From: Astrocystis sublimbata
Taxonomy: Eukaryota; Ascomycota; Sordariomycetes; Xylariales; Xylariaceae
NCBI GenBank assembly: GCA_022453515.1
Contig: JAJNNY010000001.1
Coordinates: 1,426,001-1,490,000 of the forward strand
Length of the DNA: 64,000 nucleotides
Direction of reading: 5' to 3'
The position numbers were made by a program, and so were the translations under genes. Position 1 is the stretch's first letter. Each line of letters begins with the position of its first letter. Positions 22,616-35,700 of this stretch are shown in pieces. Below the pieces are notes generated by a model. The model saw nothing but the letters and a program-made list of their open reading frames with translations. It searched no databases and was not told the DNA's origin.

Positions 22616-22808
22616 TGTAAAATGTTTTGCACCAGAGTGTATGAACATAGAAGTAGTCAAATAGTCAAGTAATGTAAGGTGTCAGTTCTATTGATTCCTG
22701 GGTCCCTCCAACTTCCAGTCCTTATATAGCAGCCTGTACCATACAATTGACCCCTTGCAGGGTAGCCCTCGAGTCGCAGTGAGGCTCCTGCAACCTTGGC
22801 ATTTGACA
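22616..22808 (+). mobile_element. Solo LTR-like element 2, diverged
   Basis: 193 bp beginning TGTAAAATG and ending TTTGACA. It is clearly related to the element at 22307-22553 in the same orientation (shared TTTTGCACCAGAGTG, TTCTATTGATTCCTGGG and TCCTTATATA). It is shorter by about 50 bp and has no matching flanking duplication (TTCGA versus TAAAA). It lies only 88 bp from the stop codon of the DUF4360-like gene. It may be an older insertion or a rearranged end. Confidence 0.6.
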
Positions 22809-22895
22809 TAAAATGAGTGTAAAGTATGGTTGCTCCATCGAGACCAATACGGCTGTCAGGCTGCTCTTCGTAGGGGTATTATCATGCGCAAGCAT

Positions 22896-23792
22896 CTACC
22901 ACGGGTGCGGCTTGAAGTCATCACCCTTGTTCGCCTTGGTGCCCCATTCAGCAATGGGGTTAGCCGCTGAGTCGCATTCCTCCCACACGAGGTTCAATTT
23001 TAGCTGCAGGTCATCATCAATCCTGCCTTGCGCGTCGCTCGAGGTATCGTTTGTGCCCAAGTGAAGTTGAGTCTGGTGGCTCATTTGGACTGTTTGGATT
23101 GGGTCATGACCTGTAGCAGGGGGTCACAGTTAGTTGACATTATTATATCTGTCAGGACCAAGGACCACCTACTTTGGTCACTCCAGCAAGGAGACCATAA
23201 CTCAGGACCCTTGGCGCTGAGCGTAAAATCGCCGTCGAGGTCTCCGCCGCCCTCTGCTAGGTTCACGTTGTAGAGATTCCATTCACCCTGTGATATCACT
23301 CTGGTAAATATTTCTGATGTTCATGGTGATAAACTTGGTTCAGTAAAGCGGAATTCGGATCCCACTTACCAGGTCCTGGGAGTTCAAGGCGAACTTCCAG
23401 TCGCTGTAGTTGCCCACTTCGGAGGTTGAGTAAGCTACATTCAACGACACGCGCGTCGTCAGTTTCTCAACAAGGGCTCCGCCGTTGAACATTCCAGAGC
23501 CGGAGTACGCGATGTTGTCGACACGGAAACGCCAACCACCCGGGGTGTCCGCAATATCGTTCTCCATCACACAGATATTGACGTTTCTTTGTTTGTTTCC
23601 GCTGGCGGGGTAAACTGCCCCCATATCGCCAAAGTTCCAGGTGAGAGCTTCGGGTGTAGATTTGACAGTCATGGTGTCGGCGCCACGGCAACCTGACGCC
23701 AGGCCCGCAAGCACAGTTGGAACATGAAATGAGTGCTCCGGTACGGCGGCGTGAGCCCCGACCACAGAAGCTGCGAGTAGTGCGCCTTTCAT
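22896..23792 (-). CDS. Secreted protein, DUF4360-like
   Basis: Exons 23792-23370, 23287-23173 and 23110-22896; 250 aa. The start was chosen at the Met opening a signal peptide (MKGALLAASVVGAHA); a longer upstream frame exists but would bury it. The mature protein is beta-rich, with ALTWNFGDMGAVYP, INICVMEND-like and GGWRFRVDNI strands, a WSPCWSD turn after the second splice and a final LVWEECD. This order (conserved strand, W-S-P-C, late V-W-x-x-C) resembles fungal DUF4360 secreted proteins, function unknown. Assignment is by pattern only. An LTR-like repeat sits right after the stop. Confidence 0.62.
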
Positions 23793-26555
23793 CGTGGAAG
23801 AATATATCCCAAGGAAGCTGACTTGTTTGCGAGTGTAGATGTTGATCAGAGCTGATGATCTATACTGTGATGATCCGGACACTAGATTTTTCGTTGTGGT
23901 AGAGGCTTTATTTATATTCATGTCCTAGGTTCTCTTGATATTGACTTTACCCGTATTATGTCAGGCTCAACAAGTCTGTCTCCAGAGTCTCAACTGCGGT
24001 CCTTGTGGGTTCTCTTTCCAGAACTCACCTTGTGAGTTCCGCGTATCCTTGTGCATGTAACAACAGGTCGCGAGTAATCCAAACAGCTTCCGAGATACAC
24101 ATGGTTTAGCCGGGCTCTTCGCCGGCTAATAGATCTTGCATCCATAGAGGACTGCGCGTTTCGTTTTTCGTTACCAATTGCGGTTATACAATGAAAAGGA
24201 TACCAGTGACTATGCATCAGGTGTTTGAACGAACCGATTGTAATCGAAAAGAAGATTGGCTTTGTTGCTTGGGGTGGAGGACACCAACCAATTCATGAAT
24301 AGGTACAGATATCTGCTACGCCGCTACGGCTGGATTTAGGCTGTGAATCATGGAGGATGTTGGTAGGTTGCCCATTTCACGTATTATCCGACGTTATATT
24401 ATTGGGTAGCTTCGGAATAGGGTAGCAGAAGGCAAAAGCTAGTGCCATTGGTTCCCATCGTTGTCATGCCTTTCAAATTGTGATATTCATAACTCAGCAT
24501 AATTTGCAGTGGGGTAAGGGAAAGTTGCATTCATAGCCGAACTGGTGCCACTATCATCATACATGTAGTCCATCGCACATATCAAGTTTAACATATCCGT
24601 ACATGGTTGTGCGTAACGCTACAATGAGGTAAGTTAATGTTCATATACCGCAGTACGAAATCAAAGGGGTTATTATAGTTGCTGCTGCCAGATGTCCAGC
24701 AAATGTCTGATCTTATTTCGCGAGGATACAAAGCTTTTCCCTATTCTATAATTAGAATATAAACCTAAGCAAAGCAACTTCACAAATAGTAAGGCGACAG
24801 GCCCGTGCCTCTAGAGGCTGGGCTCCGAGGGGTAATTGTTCCAAGCCTAATTGTGGAATAGGTTAACAGGATCTAGAACAGCAACAACAAAACCACCATA
24901 TTGCATACGGGTACAAGCTACGCTAGGGTGGGCATACCTTTAGCAAGTAACTTGGAACGACAAGAAACCACGGAATAGCATACATCTGGCAAGACCAAAT
25001 CGGGAAAGACATATTTTCTGGACCAACGTTCTCCGTGTAGTTGACTGTAGTGTGCCCCTAGATACAAGCTATTGAGGCAATGCTTGTTACCATTTGTCGA
25101 TATAGGCCGGCCGGAACCTTATTCGTGTCTCAGTTAACTTGCCGATTTCTACTGATTTATAAGGGTGTCGGTCCCGAGCCCTGACAGTTTTAGTTGAGAA
25201 ATGCCAAGTTGGGAGGCGAGCATGATTTGTAATGCTCCTAGAATCGAACGAGCAAACAAACGCCTACATCCCTATCCTAGTTCGTGCCCCGCGTTGCTGT
25301 GCCTCAAGCCTGCTTCGCCGATAGCCGAATTGTACAGGTAAGTAATTCTGACTTTTGGAGAGACGTGCAGGCAAGCTGCGGAATATAGCCAGCGGTCCGG
25401 ATGCCATCGAAAGAGATGAACGGAGTAATGAGAAGAGAAACTGGAGCAACTGCGATAGATCAAGAACGATGTTATCATGGAGCTTGTCATCGGGCGGGCC
25501 ATATGGCCATATGATCCGGTCCATACTGGCCTGTATGCTACGCGCGTAGGATCACACTGGTACTTCGCCTGACAATACCCCCTAGATCGGGTCCCGATCA
25601 GGTCCATACTAATATTGGGACCCGAGATCCAATTAGAATCCCTATGAAATTAGAAGATGAAGTTATTTATATCTATCACAATTCAATATCACGATAACTT
25701 TCTAGGTTTGGACACTAATGTCCAGTGATAATCACGCAGCAATTCGTCCAGCATTCAGCTCACTTTGACGGTATAGCGCTCTATAACTCACATATAAACT
25801 TTGATTATAGGCATGAATGCATGATAATTAACAGCAGCAGCATACGCCAACGACGCAAGTTTGTTGTGGTACCCATCTGGCTTGTACCGACCAAGGCGAG
25901 TTTATACCTTAAGCAGCTTACGCGTACCTGTCTCAAGACTATCGAAAAGGTTTTATGATAACAATGATATAATCCTCACCCAGATCAAAAATAACAGGAA
26001 CGGACGACACTGGAATAAGCTAGTATTAGGCATTGAAAAGACTATATGAACGGCTATATAGAATTGATGAAATGAGACAAGGGCAAGCCCAAGCTCGCGA
26101 AAATGTAAATGGGGGGTCAGTCAAATAGGAAACCTAGAGAAACATAGACATCTTTTGGTATTTCCTGTTTCGGACTGGCAGCGGGTGGGTGAATGGCTTG
26201 ACTGTTTTCACTTATGGTGCTTTCCCCCCTAACTCTCGTCTGATCAACACGCCAGAATTACACGTTGACAGATTCAATGCCATCTTAGAACTTTTCTCTC
26301 TTGGAATCCACTCTGATGTTGTCTTGACAGGCGCGTCATAGAACCCTGCCACCTTAAGACACGCCTCTATTTCCCATTTCTGACTCTCACATCGTATCCC
26401 GTTTTGTGATGCTATCTTGTGCCTGTCGGATGGGTTTGGATGGAGGATGCGCGAAATTTGCACCCGCTGTCCATTTTCGGGGTTTGGGCGATTGCTCATT
26501 ATCTCGGCAGGCCTTCTCCCTGTCCCAAGTGGTTCCCATCTACCCGATGATCGAT
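23793..26555. other. Gene-poor AT-rich stretch
   Basis: About 2.8 kb without a supportable gene; open frames are short and interrupted. Short palindromes occur, such as GGCCATATGGCC (about 25498-25509). A GGTCCCGATC / GGGACCCGAG inverted pair occurs at about 25588-25625. Base composition is like the LTR-bearing segment to its left, which would suit an old repeat-derived region (inference). Confidence 0.35.
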
Positions 26556-27020
26556 CTAAGCGCAGATGAGCGCACCCGACGACCAGTTATTCTCAGGTGA
26601 GTCTGCAATATCAGAGACGCTCTTGCAAACGCCAGATTCGGCGATAACCGTGGGGTTTTCTCTACAGGCGGGATCTGTAAATGCGTGGACTGTTTCGTTT
26701 CAATGAGATTAGAATAGAGCAGAGCAGATTTCGTTTCGTCAATAGGAGGACATACAGGCGCAGTTATAAGTCGAGCCAATCTCAGTGTAGTCGATCTTGA
26801 TCGCCGTGGTATCCGAGGGAGCAGGATAGAAGTGCAAAAAGTAGCAGAGGCCAATGCCGCCAAAGAGGGCGGTCTGCGTGATCTTGTTGGTCTCGTTGGT
26901 ACATCCCGAGTCCCCGTAGAGACTGACGTGCGCTATCGTGGTGTTCGTGGTAGGCTGGCCTTGGGCGCTAGCGCTTGCGGCGAGGGCGATGGAAGTCGCG
27001 ATCAAAGTAGAGAAATGCAT
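26556..27020 (-). CDS. Small cysteine-rich secreted protein
   Basis: Exons 27020-26756 and 26674-26556; 127 aa. A clear signal peptide covers residues 1-19 (MHFSTLIATSIALAASASA). The mature part is about 108 residues with six cysteines (40, 59, 87, 92, 105, 126), enough for three disulfides. A central FLHFYPAPSDTTAIKIDY segment looks beta-stranded. No known domain was recognised. Size, secretion and cysteine content match the loose class of effector-like or surface proteins, but no function can be claimed. It is isolated, with gene-poor DNA on both sides. Confidence 0.72.
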
Positions 27021-27968
27021 TTTGTAGACTTTCTTTATTTCAGCTTGTTGATGTTCTGTATTACTGTCACAATGGTATGTGAAGAGAGGCTGGGAGAGAT
27101 GGTGATGGTGATTCAGAGCAGAGAACGAGGCAAGAGCTTCTTATAAGGCCAGTTCGAGTTCGAGTTCGAGTTCGATCCTCCAGCCCAAAAGCTCGTATCC
27201 GAAATCTCTCTGCCTCAACATTTGCCAAGATTTCGAGGGTGGAACGTGCGATGTTGCTTGCAGGCATCGTCAATACTTACTCACAATGAACCTCTTCCTT
27301 TGGTTCGGATTTCAACTCCGTCACCTGACAGGGTACAATTGCCCGTCAATACGAAAAGACCATGGGTGATCTTTGCATTCATATTGAATTCCGCATAGTA
27401 GGCAATGTGAGTACTTCGCTCAAGTCCGTTGCGGTGGAATTATAAACCTTGCATGTCCCTGTTTCTGGCAGACCGGGGCTCACGTAATACGAAATGGCAG
27501 TGGTTATTAGTCATATGCTAACCTAGCTGGATGGCTGGCATGTTAGAGCACTGCAGATCGGGGTGCGCATGTACTAGATCCTTGGTATCCTATACCGAAT
27601 CCCTTGTTCGATACTGCCGCCAATTCCAAATATTTTCTACAGTTCATTTAGCCCAGATATGCGTCCTTATGTGCACTTTGTGGCAGTGCTTAATAAGCAC
27701 TGCTAATTATGTAAGAACTCTCTAAGCGGTGTAATATAAGGCACTGAGGGTTAGATGATGGCGTAGAAGAGCGAGTGATAAAAAAATTCCAGAAGTGGTG
27801 CACAATAGTGATTATTAACTTTAATTGAAATGGTTCACTTTACAACCTATCAACAGATTGAGTGGGCTGGAGGAGCCTCTAAAAAACACACGCCACGCCG
27901 TACCATGCTATGCCATGCCACTACCTACCCAACCAACTTCTAGTATGTATACATTAATTGCTAAACAT
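27021..27968. other. Intergenic region with TTCGAG tandem
   Basis: About 950 bp. It includes a TTCGAG hexamer tandem (about four units, 27153-27175), probably in the upstream region of the small secreted protein. No gene is supported. Confidence 0.4.
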
Positions 27969-29725
27969 CTAAGCCGAGCTGGCGTCAATCGCCTTGGCGT
28001 CCTCGAAGTGGCCAGGCTGGCCGGAAGACTTCTCGTCGAGGTCGTTGACCATGGTCCGGCGGGTGGTGCTGTTGGTGGGGACCCAGTGGACGGACTTGCG
28101 AGCACTGCTGCACTCGTTGTACAGGTCGTCGACCTCCTCAAGCGACAGACCCTTGGTCTCGTAGACGAGGAAGTAGACGAAACCGATGCAGATGAAGCAG
28201 GCAGCGAACCAGATGAAGAACACCTTGGACTGCAGGTTGGCGTATTTCGGGCCGAAGTCGACGAGGTAAGGGGTGACGAATGCAATGATGAAGTTGAGCA
28301 GCCACTGTCGCAGAACATGTTAGCAATTGAATTAAGGTTTGATTTTGATGAGTTGACATAGTCTAGAACTTACGTTGGATGCGGTGGTCAAGGACAAGCT
28401 CTTGGCGCGGGTCTTCAGGGGGAAGATCTCGCCGGTGACGACCCAGCACAGAGGACCCCAAGTGGAAGCAAAGAAGAAGATGAAAAGAGAGACAAAGGCG
28501 ATGCTGGCCTTCTGGGCCGCCTGGTTGTAAACGATGGTGTTTCCGAATTCATCCTGGCCAGTGGTGGTTGTGCCGAGAACGGCGACGACGAACTGACCGA
28601 TGCACATTCCGATGGCACCGATGAGGAGAGGCTTCCGACGACCGAATCTGTCAACGGCGTAAAGACCGGGGAGGGTAGAGACGACGTTGATGACGGAGGT
28701 GATGATCTGAATAGTGAACGGGTTCTCGATACCGGAGTTCTTGAAGTACTGAGTACCGTAGTAGAAGATGAAGTTGATACCAGTCAGCTGCTGCAGGGCT
28801 TGAAGACCCATACCGGTAAGCTGACGCTTGAGCATGCCGCCGCGGAAGCAGTCGAGGTAGCTAGACTTGCCCAGGCTGAGCTCGAAGACGTGGTTGGCAC
28901 GGATCTCGCTCAACTCAGCCAGGATGGCGGGGTCGTCAGCTGGGAGTCTTCGCAGACGGCCCAGAGCCTTAGCGGCCTTCTCATCCTTTCCTTTCTTGAT
29001 GAGGAATCGAGGGGTATCGGGGAGCAAGCTCATTCCGACGATGAGGATGATAGCCCAAGCGAACTGGACGGCGATGGGGATTCGGTAACTTCCCGAGTCG
29101 TTGCGGTCCTTGGTGGAGTTGTTCACGATGGCGGCCAATAGAAGACCGATGGTGATGGCCCACTGGTAAGCACCGACAATAGCACCACGAATCCATTTAG
29201 GGGCCGTCTCACTCTGGTACAGAGGAATCATGGCAGAGATGAGACCGACACCGAATCCAGCAAAGAACCTGCCAGCAAGGAAAATAGGGATGGCGGTTGC
29301 GACGGTCTGCAGAATTACACCGAGGTTGAAGACCATGCAGGAGGCAATGAGACCGAGCCGACGTCCGATGGTATCGGCGAAAAGAGGGGAAGCAAGAGCG
29401 CCGAAGAAGGTTCCAGCGGACAGGATAGAGACGATGGCAGACGATTGGTCGGGCGAGACATCCGGCTCGCCCTTGGAGTTGATGTAGCCAGTGGAAAAGA
29501 GGCGTTGCCAGTAGGGCATAGTCAGGATACCGCTGATGGTACCCGTATCATAACTAGAACGACATGTTAACACGGCGAGCGACGGTGGTTCGGCACAGGG
29601 CCGCTGGGGTCAGGGGTCGTGACATACCCGAATAGAACACCACCGAAGGCCACGAATAGACCGATGGCGATGGCAGGCCATGCCTTGCCAGCCACCTCAT
29701 CTGGCTTCTTGATAACGGCACCCAT
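27969..29725 (-). CDS. Hexose transporter (MFS sugar porter)
   Basis: Exons 29725-29628, 29553-28374 and 28304-27969; 537 aa with twelve predicted membrane spans. Motifs in order: YDTGTISGI after TM1, DTIGRRLGL in loop 2-3, the LLPDTPRFLIKKGK PESPR-type motif, QQLTGINFIFYYG in TM7, DRFGRRKPLL in loop 8-9, PLKTRAKSLS in loop 10-11 and VYETKGLSLEEVDDLY at the C-tail start. This is the fungal high-affinity hexose transporter pattern. The first intron interrupts the TM1 glycine codon before YDTG, a common position. The plasma-membrane location is inferred. About 6.7 kb of gene-free DNA lies upstream. Confidence 0.94.
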
Positions 29726-32700
29726 TGTGAGCGGTTGTGTTGGTAACGTACGGCGGGAAGTTGGCTGACTTGTCGTCCAGCTGGTGTCCCCCAGTCACGA
29801 GATCAAAGAATGAATTGAAACGGCACACTCTCTAGGAAAAGACCCCAATGGAGAAGTCTGGGGACGATCCCTTATATAGAAGAGCTCTACGATCTATCAT
29901 CCGCGGTCGATCGCCATTAACTCGGGCGTGCCCCAGAAAAACACGTTCCCCCAGTAGCGTAGGCAGAGACTGGAGCCGTGGAGACGGGGCACTCTGGAGC
30001 AGAAACTGGAGATGGTGGTGCTAATACGACACTACGCAGCGTGCGCTCTGGGACGGCGCCCCCCCCGTTTCAGACGGCTAGAGGGCAATCTGGAATGAGA
30101 TTCAGTTGGTCCAGACCAGTTACATGGAGAGAGCAGCCCGAGAGCCCGCTAAACGTGGCATGCGCCAATGAAAGATTTGCGTGCGACTGGCATACGGGGA
30201 AGCGGAGCGTAGCACTACAGCATGGGGACCCATGGACATAAACATGGGGGGTCCTCTCGCCTCTCTGGCTTGTCTGGGGCCAAACCCACGGGGTCGTCGA
30301 CGGGGGCGACGGGGTAGTGAATGGGATCATGCTGGACGGACGGACGCGGTGGTTTCTGGGACAAATCTGGAGGAATCTGGAGGGGACGAGCGCGTGGTAC
30401 CAGTGCTAGTGCTCCCTTGGCTCGAAATCATGCGTACCAGGACAAGCCAGGAGGCCGCGACGAGAACGGCTCGGAGCAGAGACGACGGGCCAGGATGTCA
30501 GGGACAGTCAAGCGCGCAAGCAGGATTTCCCAAGCGGTCGAGCCGGTCCGATTGCGGTGGGGAATGCCAGCATTGGCGCCTGGAAGATGGAGATTGAGGG
30601 TGCGCGTGGAATCGCAGTCGGCAGACCAGATGGAACCAGATGAGTGCGCAGGATGCTCAACGTCGCCGGGCCTGAAGAATTCGCACGTCGCGCACCAATT
30701 GCAGTTTAGTCCCCCTTAGACTGAAGCGGCGAGAGGCCGGAATAGCGCCGAGAGCCTCCGCAGCCCTTACGGTTGAGCCGCATCATGACTCGGAGTCCTC
30801 TTCTACTTACACTAGAAGAGAAGACTGTGCGGCAGAAGCGCGAAGAGCGAAGAAGAGCTCATCTAATCTACACGTAGCTAGCCCGTCGGGTCGCGTGCCA
30901 TGAGCCTGTTCGCCGCTTCATCTCACGATACCATGGTCTCACACTTACACTTACACTTACACTTACACCAGTACCTACTTACATAGGTGGTGTGCTAAGT
31001 GAATGCGCAGCAACACAACACCAATCTTATCAATCGTCTGACTCTAGTGGTGGTGCGCAGTACGAGCTCCAGTACTCCGTACATACTACTATAAGCAGGC
31101 CCAGCCTATATTGCATCGGTGGGTCATTACCAATGCAAAAGGCTTATCTGTGACGCCGGGAATTACACTGTATTTCGCTGCGCGAAGTCATCTCAGTCGT
31201 GAGCCCGAAGACTCGGACCCGGTCGCGTTATGGGTATCCTTGCAGAATTCTTGCTAGTATCTTCACCTGCGCCAAGTATGCGTGCGGTACAGACTATGCG
31301 TATGCCCATGTGAAGTTCCTGTGCACATCCCAACGGATCACAAAACCCTCACTTGGAAATGGACCGTCTGTTTATGAAGACTGGTTCTCAGCAGTATGCC
31401 CTGACTATGCATGCAACGCGCAGGTAACCTTGCCATGCTACTGAGTGTTATCTACCATGCGAAAGAAAGGGCCTTGTACGTTACATGTGTTGTCCAGAGG
31501 TCCAAGATTTGGAAAGGAAACATCGAAGCTATGCGACACGGCAGTACCGTCGAGTAGTACCGAAGCTCCTATTGGGCGCGCAGCATACCACATTATAGCG
31601 TTACTAAGAGGCATGATTCATCATGGGGTTACACGTGCAAGTGCAAAATATTTCACCATCAGGCGACTTTACCCCTGATCTGTTGAAACTGTATAAGCAA
31701 CCGTTCTATCAATCGAATCGAAACGGAAATCGGCACGGGTTACGACAGCCGTTGAACAACGACTTAAGTCGAGCACACATGAGAAAGATTTTCTTTCTCC
31801 TGCTGTTGGTGCGATGTACGGACGGTAATGTACGTGAGTTGCAACCGGAAAATGAACTACGACTTGGCCATGACGGCAACCCGTCATGCTACCTAGCCCC
31901 CGAGGCCCCCTAGCAGTAGAGCTACCCACTTTCCACACATACAGTAGTGTCTCTTCCGCGGAAGCAGGGTTTTCTTAGCTTAAATTGAATCGGCCTTTTT
32001 ATCTCGAGCTAATTGCCCTTAACCCCTGTTGCGTCTTTAAGTTACTTCCGCATTGGGCCAATTCATAGAGATTCGTGTCTATTCCTAGATCGCCTAACCT
32101 CGGTTGCGCAACCGGACTCCTTGGTACAGTGCCATATGCACCATCAAGTGAGCAAACAAGGACACTTTATTGACTACTCGTACTTGAAATGAAAATGGTT
32201 ACGAGTAGGGTGTTTGAGCAGGAGAGACGTGACTTGCTGCGTAATATGCACAGTGTCATGTGACTGAATTACATCGAAATTAGAGCTAGAAACCCCATCT
32301 TCTACGAGACTAACCTTGCCCAGTAAAGTGCCCATTAAGTAAAACATTCGATGTATCGTTCTGGAGAAAACTATCTCCTGTCGCGCAATACGGAGCGCCA
32401 AATCGGTCTCGATCGATGGCCTGTTCAGTAACGGCCCGGATGGCGAGATTAGTGTGATTGAGGCGGAGCGCGCCTGTTCGCCAAGCCCAGCAGCTTCTCT
32501 CCCAAGGTCGTGTTCTTGGCCTACGGCCTTACTTACTTGCCCATTCGTCTTGTCGTCCGTCGTGTTGCCACTCCAACTCATCCCAATCGCGCACCCGATG
32601 CTCTGGGTGCTGTCACTTCAACCTTGAGCCGCTTCACTAGTTCAACACGTCAAGCCCAGTCTATTTGCTGCTAGATGGAAACCTACACGTAACTGATTGG

Positions 32701-35700
32701 AGACTGGACATGTGACCTTCTTGGCCCTTGTGTTTGGTAAATCAACCCGAGGAACTCCTTCTCCGACTGAGTCTGGGTTCATCGGGCTCGCCGTGCAAAT
32801 TGAGGCCCGTCCGGTGACCTCAACACCTGGGTTGCTATTCTTTCATCCACGGGACCCCATTGTCGCCTGTGGGAGTTTAGATGGTGGCGACCCCGAACGT
32901 ATGTGCTATCTACCTAGGTACTGACCGGCGATTGCAAGGTTTCTGCCTACCGGTGAGACAGTTTGTACGTGGTGTCCATAGCTCGCGGCGAACGCGTTCT
33001 TTTGCAACTGTTTCGGGGGTTTCGTTCGCCGCTGTTATCTCGAGTAGATAAGTACACTGCATGCATGCATACGATAGAAACTCATCTTCTTCTTGCTGGT
33101 GCCCTACGCATAGACCTCTCACCCCGCCTCGTCTCTGCCTCGCTACCCCGAGTTATAGCCTCATGCGCAATTACTCCGCGGTAGCTCCATCTGCTCATCC
33201 CCAACCCCAACATGGCCAGGGAACGATGGTACTTAGCGTGTCTCGGCCGGTCTGGGGATTTCGCTGGGGAAGATAGATCGCAATGGCGGAGGACTCATGA
33301 GCAACGAACTGTTCTAGAAGCCCCACCCACATCCATGGGAACATCCATGATGCAACATACTAATTATACACTGACCTTCGCAGACTTACGCACAGACAGA
33401 GAGCACCCAGCCCAGTACGTTGTATGCAGGCTGAACGCTGTTGTCGATAAAAGCAAGGGTACCTTGTAGCTTTCAAATTGTTGTTGCACACCGTTGTACA
33501 TGTATACCTAACACAAATGAGTTGGAGCAATTGCTGAGTACATGTATCACACAACGGGAGCTGTCAGACTTCAGTCGTATACAAGTCAAATAGAGATCAG
33601 ATCGAAGACTGCTGTACCACTTACTATGTACCGAGGTAGGTAGACCGGGAGCACTACATATGACACTGGCTTTCCAGCGCAATCTTGGTGTAAACACTGT
33701 CGAGGATAATCTGCCCAGCAACATTCTGTCGTTTGAACGACTTTTGAAGCCGAGCAAGCATATACCCATGCAAATAATTTTGCCCATGAAATGCCCAATT
33801 CGTGTTGAGAATGGAAACAAGAGATGAAGTATCGATATGAGCTCAAACGTTGGTCCAGTGAGCTGGAAGGACGGTGAGATTAAAAAGAGTTACCAACAAA
33901 CAACCTTGTGGTCAGTCCATGACACATGTCAGTTGTTGAATTCGCAGCTCAAATGGGAGGCTCTACCACATCGTACTTAGTTAATAGCGGTGGAACAAGA
34001 AGATGGAAGATGTTGTGGGAATTGTATTAATGACCATACAATATCTGAATCATGTCCAGCATTGCGATCTGAACCGCGGACCAGATCGGTGATGAAGTGA
34101 GATGCACGAATCTACAGGGCGGGACCCGGCCGGTGATAGGCACACAGGCTAGGTACCGTACTACCATGATACCGGTAGGTCGGCCAAATCTATGTGCGGC
34201 CTCGGACATAACCTTCAAAGTTGTCTCAGGTCGATCTCTTGATTAGTCGGTACTGGTCCATCTGCCTCGCCTGTCACTCCCCATGATATTTCCTCTGCGG
34301 CGGTCAAATTAATTCCTCCGAATATGCGAATGTTATACATCAATTTGGCCAGCCAATCTCCCCAAGTTCACTCACCATCGGTGCGTGATGACACCTCTCG
34401 ATATCAGGGGAAATTCTTGAAGAAACGGCCGCAAACAATCTCTTCCTCGTCTCGCCAAACCCGAATATTGTGTCAATTACATTCCTGGGGCCTGTCAAGA
34501 GTGCCGGCTCTTTAGCCAAGTCTCTCTTGATCAATTGCACTGCACTGATAGTAGCCCCGTACTTCCACTTGCATCAACCCAAGTATGAGTCCACAAGCGC
34601 CTGATTGCTGTTGCCCACACGCATCATGATTAGCATGTCGGCTCGAATGCGTGAATTCGTTTACTTCATGACCCTGTTGTCTATCATCTCACTTCGCTGA
34701 TCCAAAGCATGCGTCTCGGCTTTGTCACCTTTGCCTCCACTCGATTACAGATCGAAAGACAACGCATGAGGCTTCACAGGCGTGACAGGATTCTGTTTGG
34801 CACAAGTTAAGTATAACCCCTTGGTATAAATGCACTGGTCGGAAGCAGTCCGCTCCGCTTACCGTTATACAAGCTTTCGGATTTTCGATTATTCCTCTTG
34901 CCCCGGTTGTTAACTCCCAGTGGAAGGCATGCCATGTAGTTACATAATTGTTGGTAACATGCCAATCCCCAATTTGATTGTCAACTCTGAATCTACCACT
35001 TTCCGTCAGCCAAGCCACAAATTACAACAAATGAAAAACCGTGGCAATCTCGGCAGTACTTTATAAAATCATTCGAACTGTACACAATTCCGCTGTCGAT
35101 GAAGAAGGGAAAACTTCGTCAACCTTCCTTTCAGAGTGACAAGAAATGAGAGCAGTGATTTCGAAGCTAGATGCCGGGTACGCAAACTGTTTCCCTCGTC
35201 GCATTTCACACGTCATGATTTCATTGGAACTGGCTCGACCCACATGTGTCGAATTGGTCGCAGTTTGGTACGACTGATTCTCTGCGCAGCCCAATAAGTT
35301 CTTCATGGTTCGTAATGGGAATTATGCGTGAGAGGCCGGGCACCATGTACGGAGTACTGCCACACTGACACTACTGGCATCACTTGCGCGCAGAATGATG
35401 CATTGCGAGAGTCAAGGATTACTACTACATTGGTATACAAATGGAATATATGGGGAAAGCGCTATGATGACTCTCCTGTGCTGACTACGATGCTTGGGGA
35501 GAATAGTTGGACTGAAAATTGGAGTCCACATTCGACAACCTCGGCATACTTAGCTCGGGACTTAGGAGTCTCCAGAGTGTTGCGCCAGCTCGAGAATTTC
35601 GAGAGAAGAAAAATACACACGAAACCAGACGCCAGCGTTAAGAATTTGGGTATTCTCCGATTCTCCGAAATTTGCCATGACCGATGTATGGCATGCTACG

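Noticed and set aside
32174..32581. 135-codon frame on the minus strand
   Set aside because: No motif, signal peptide or splice partner found.
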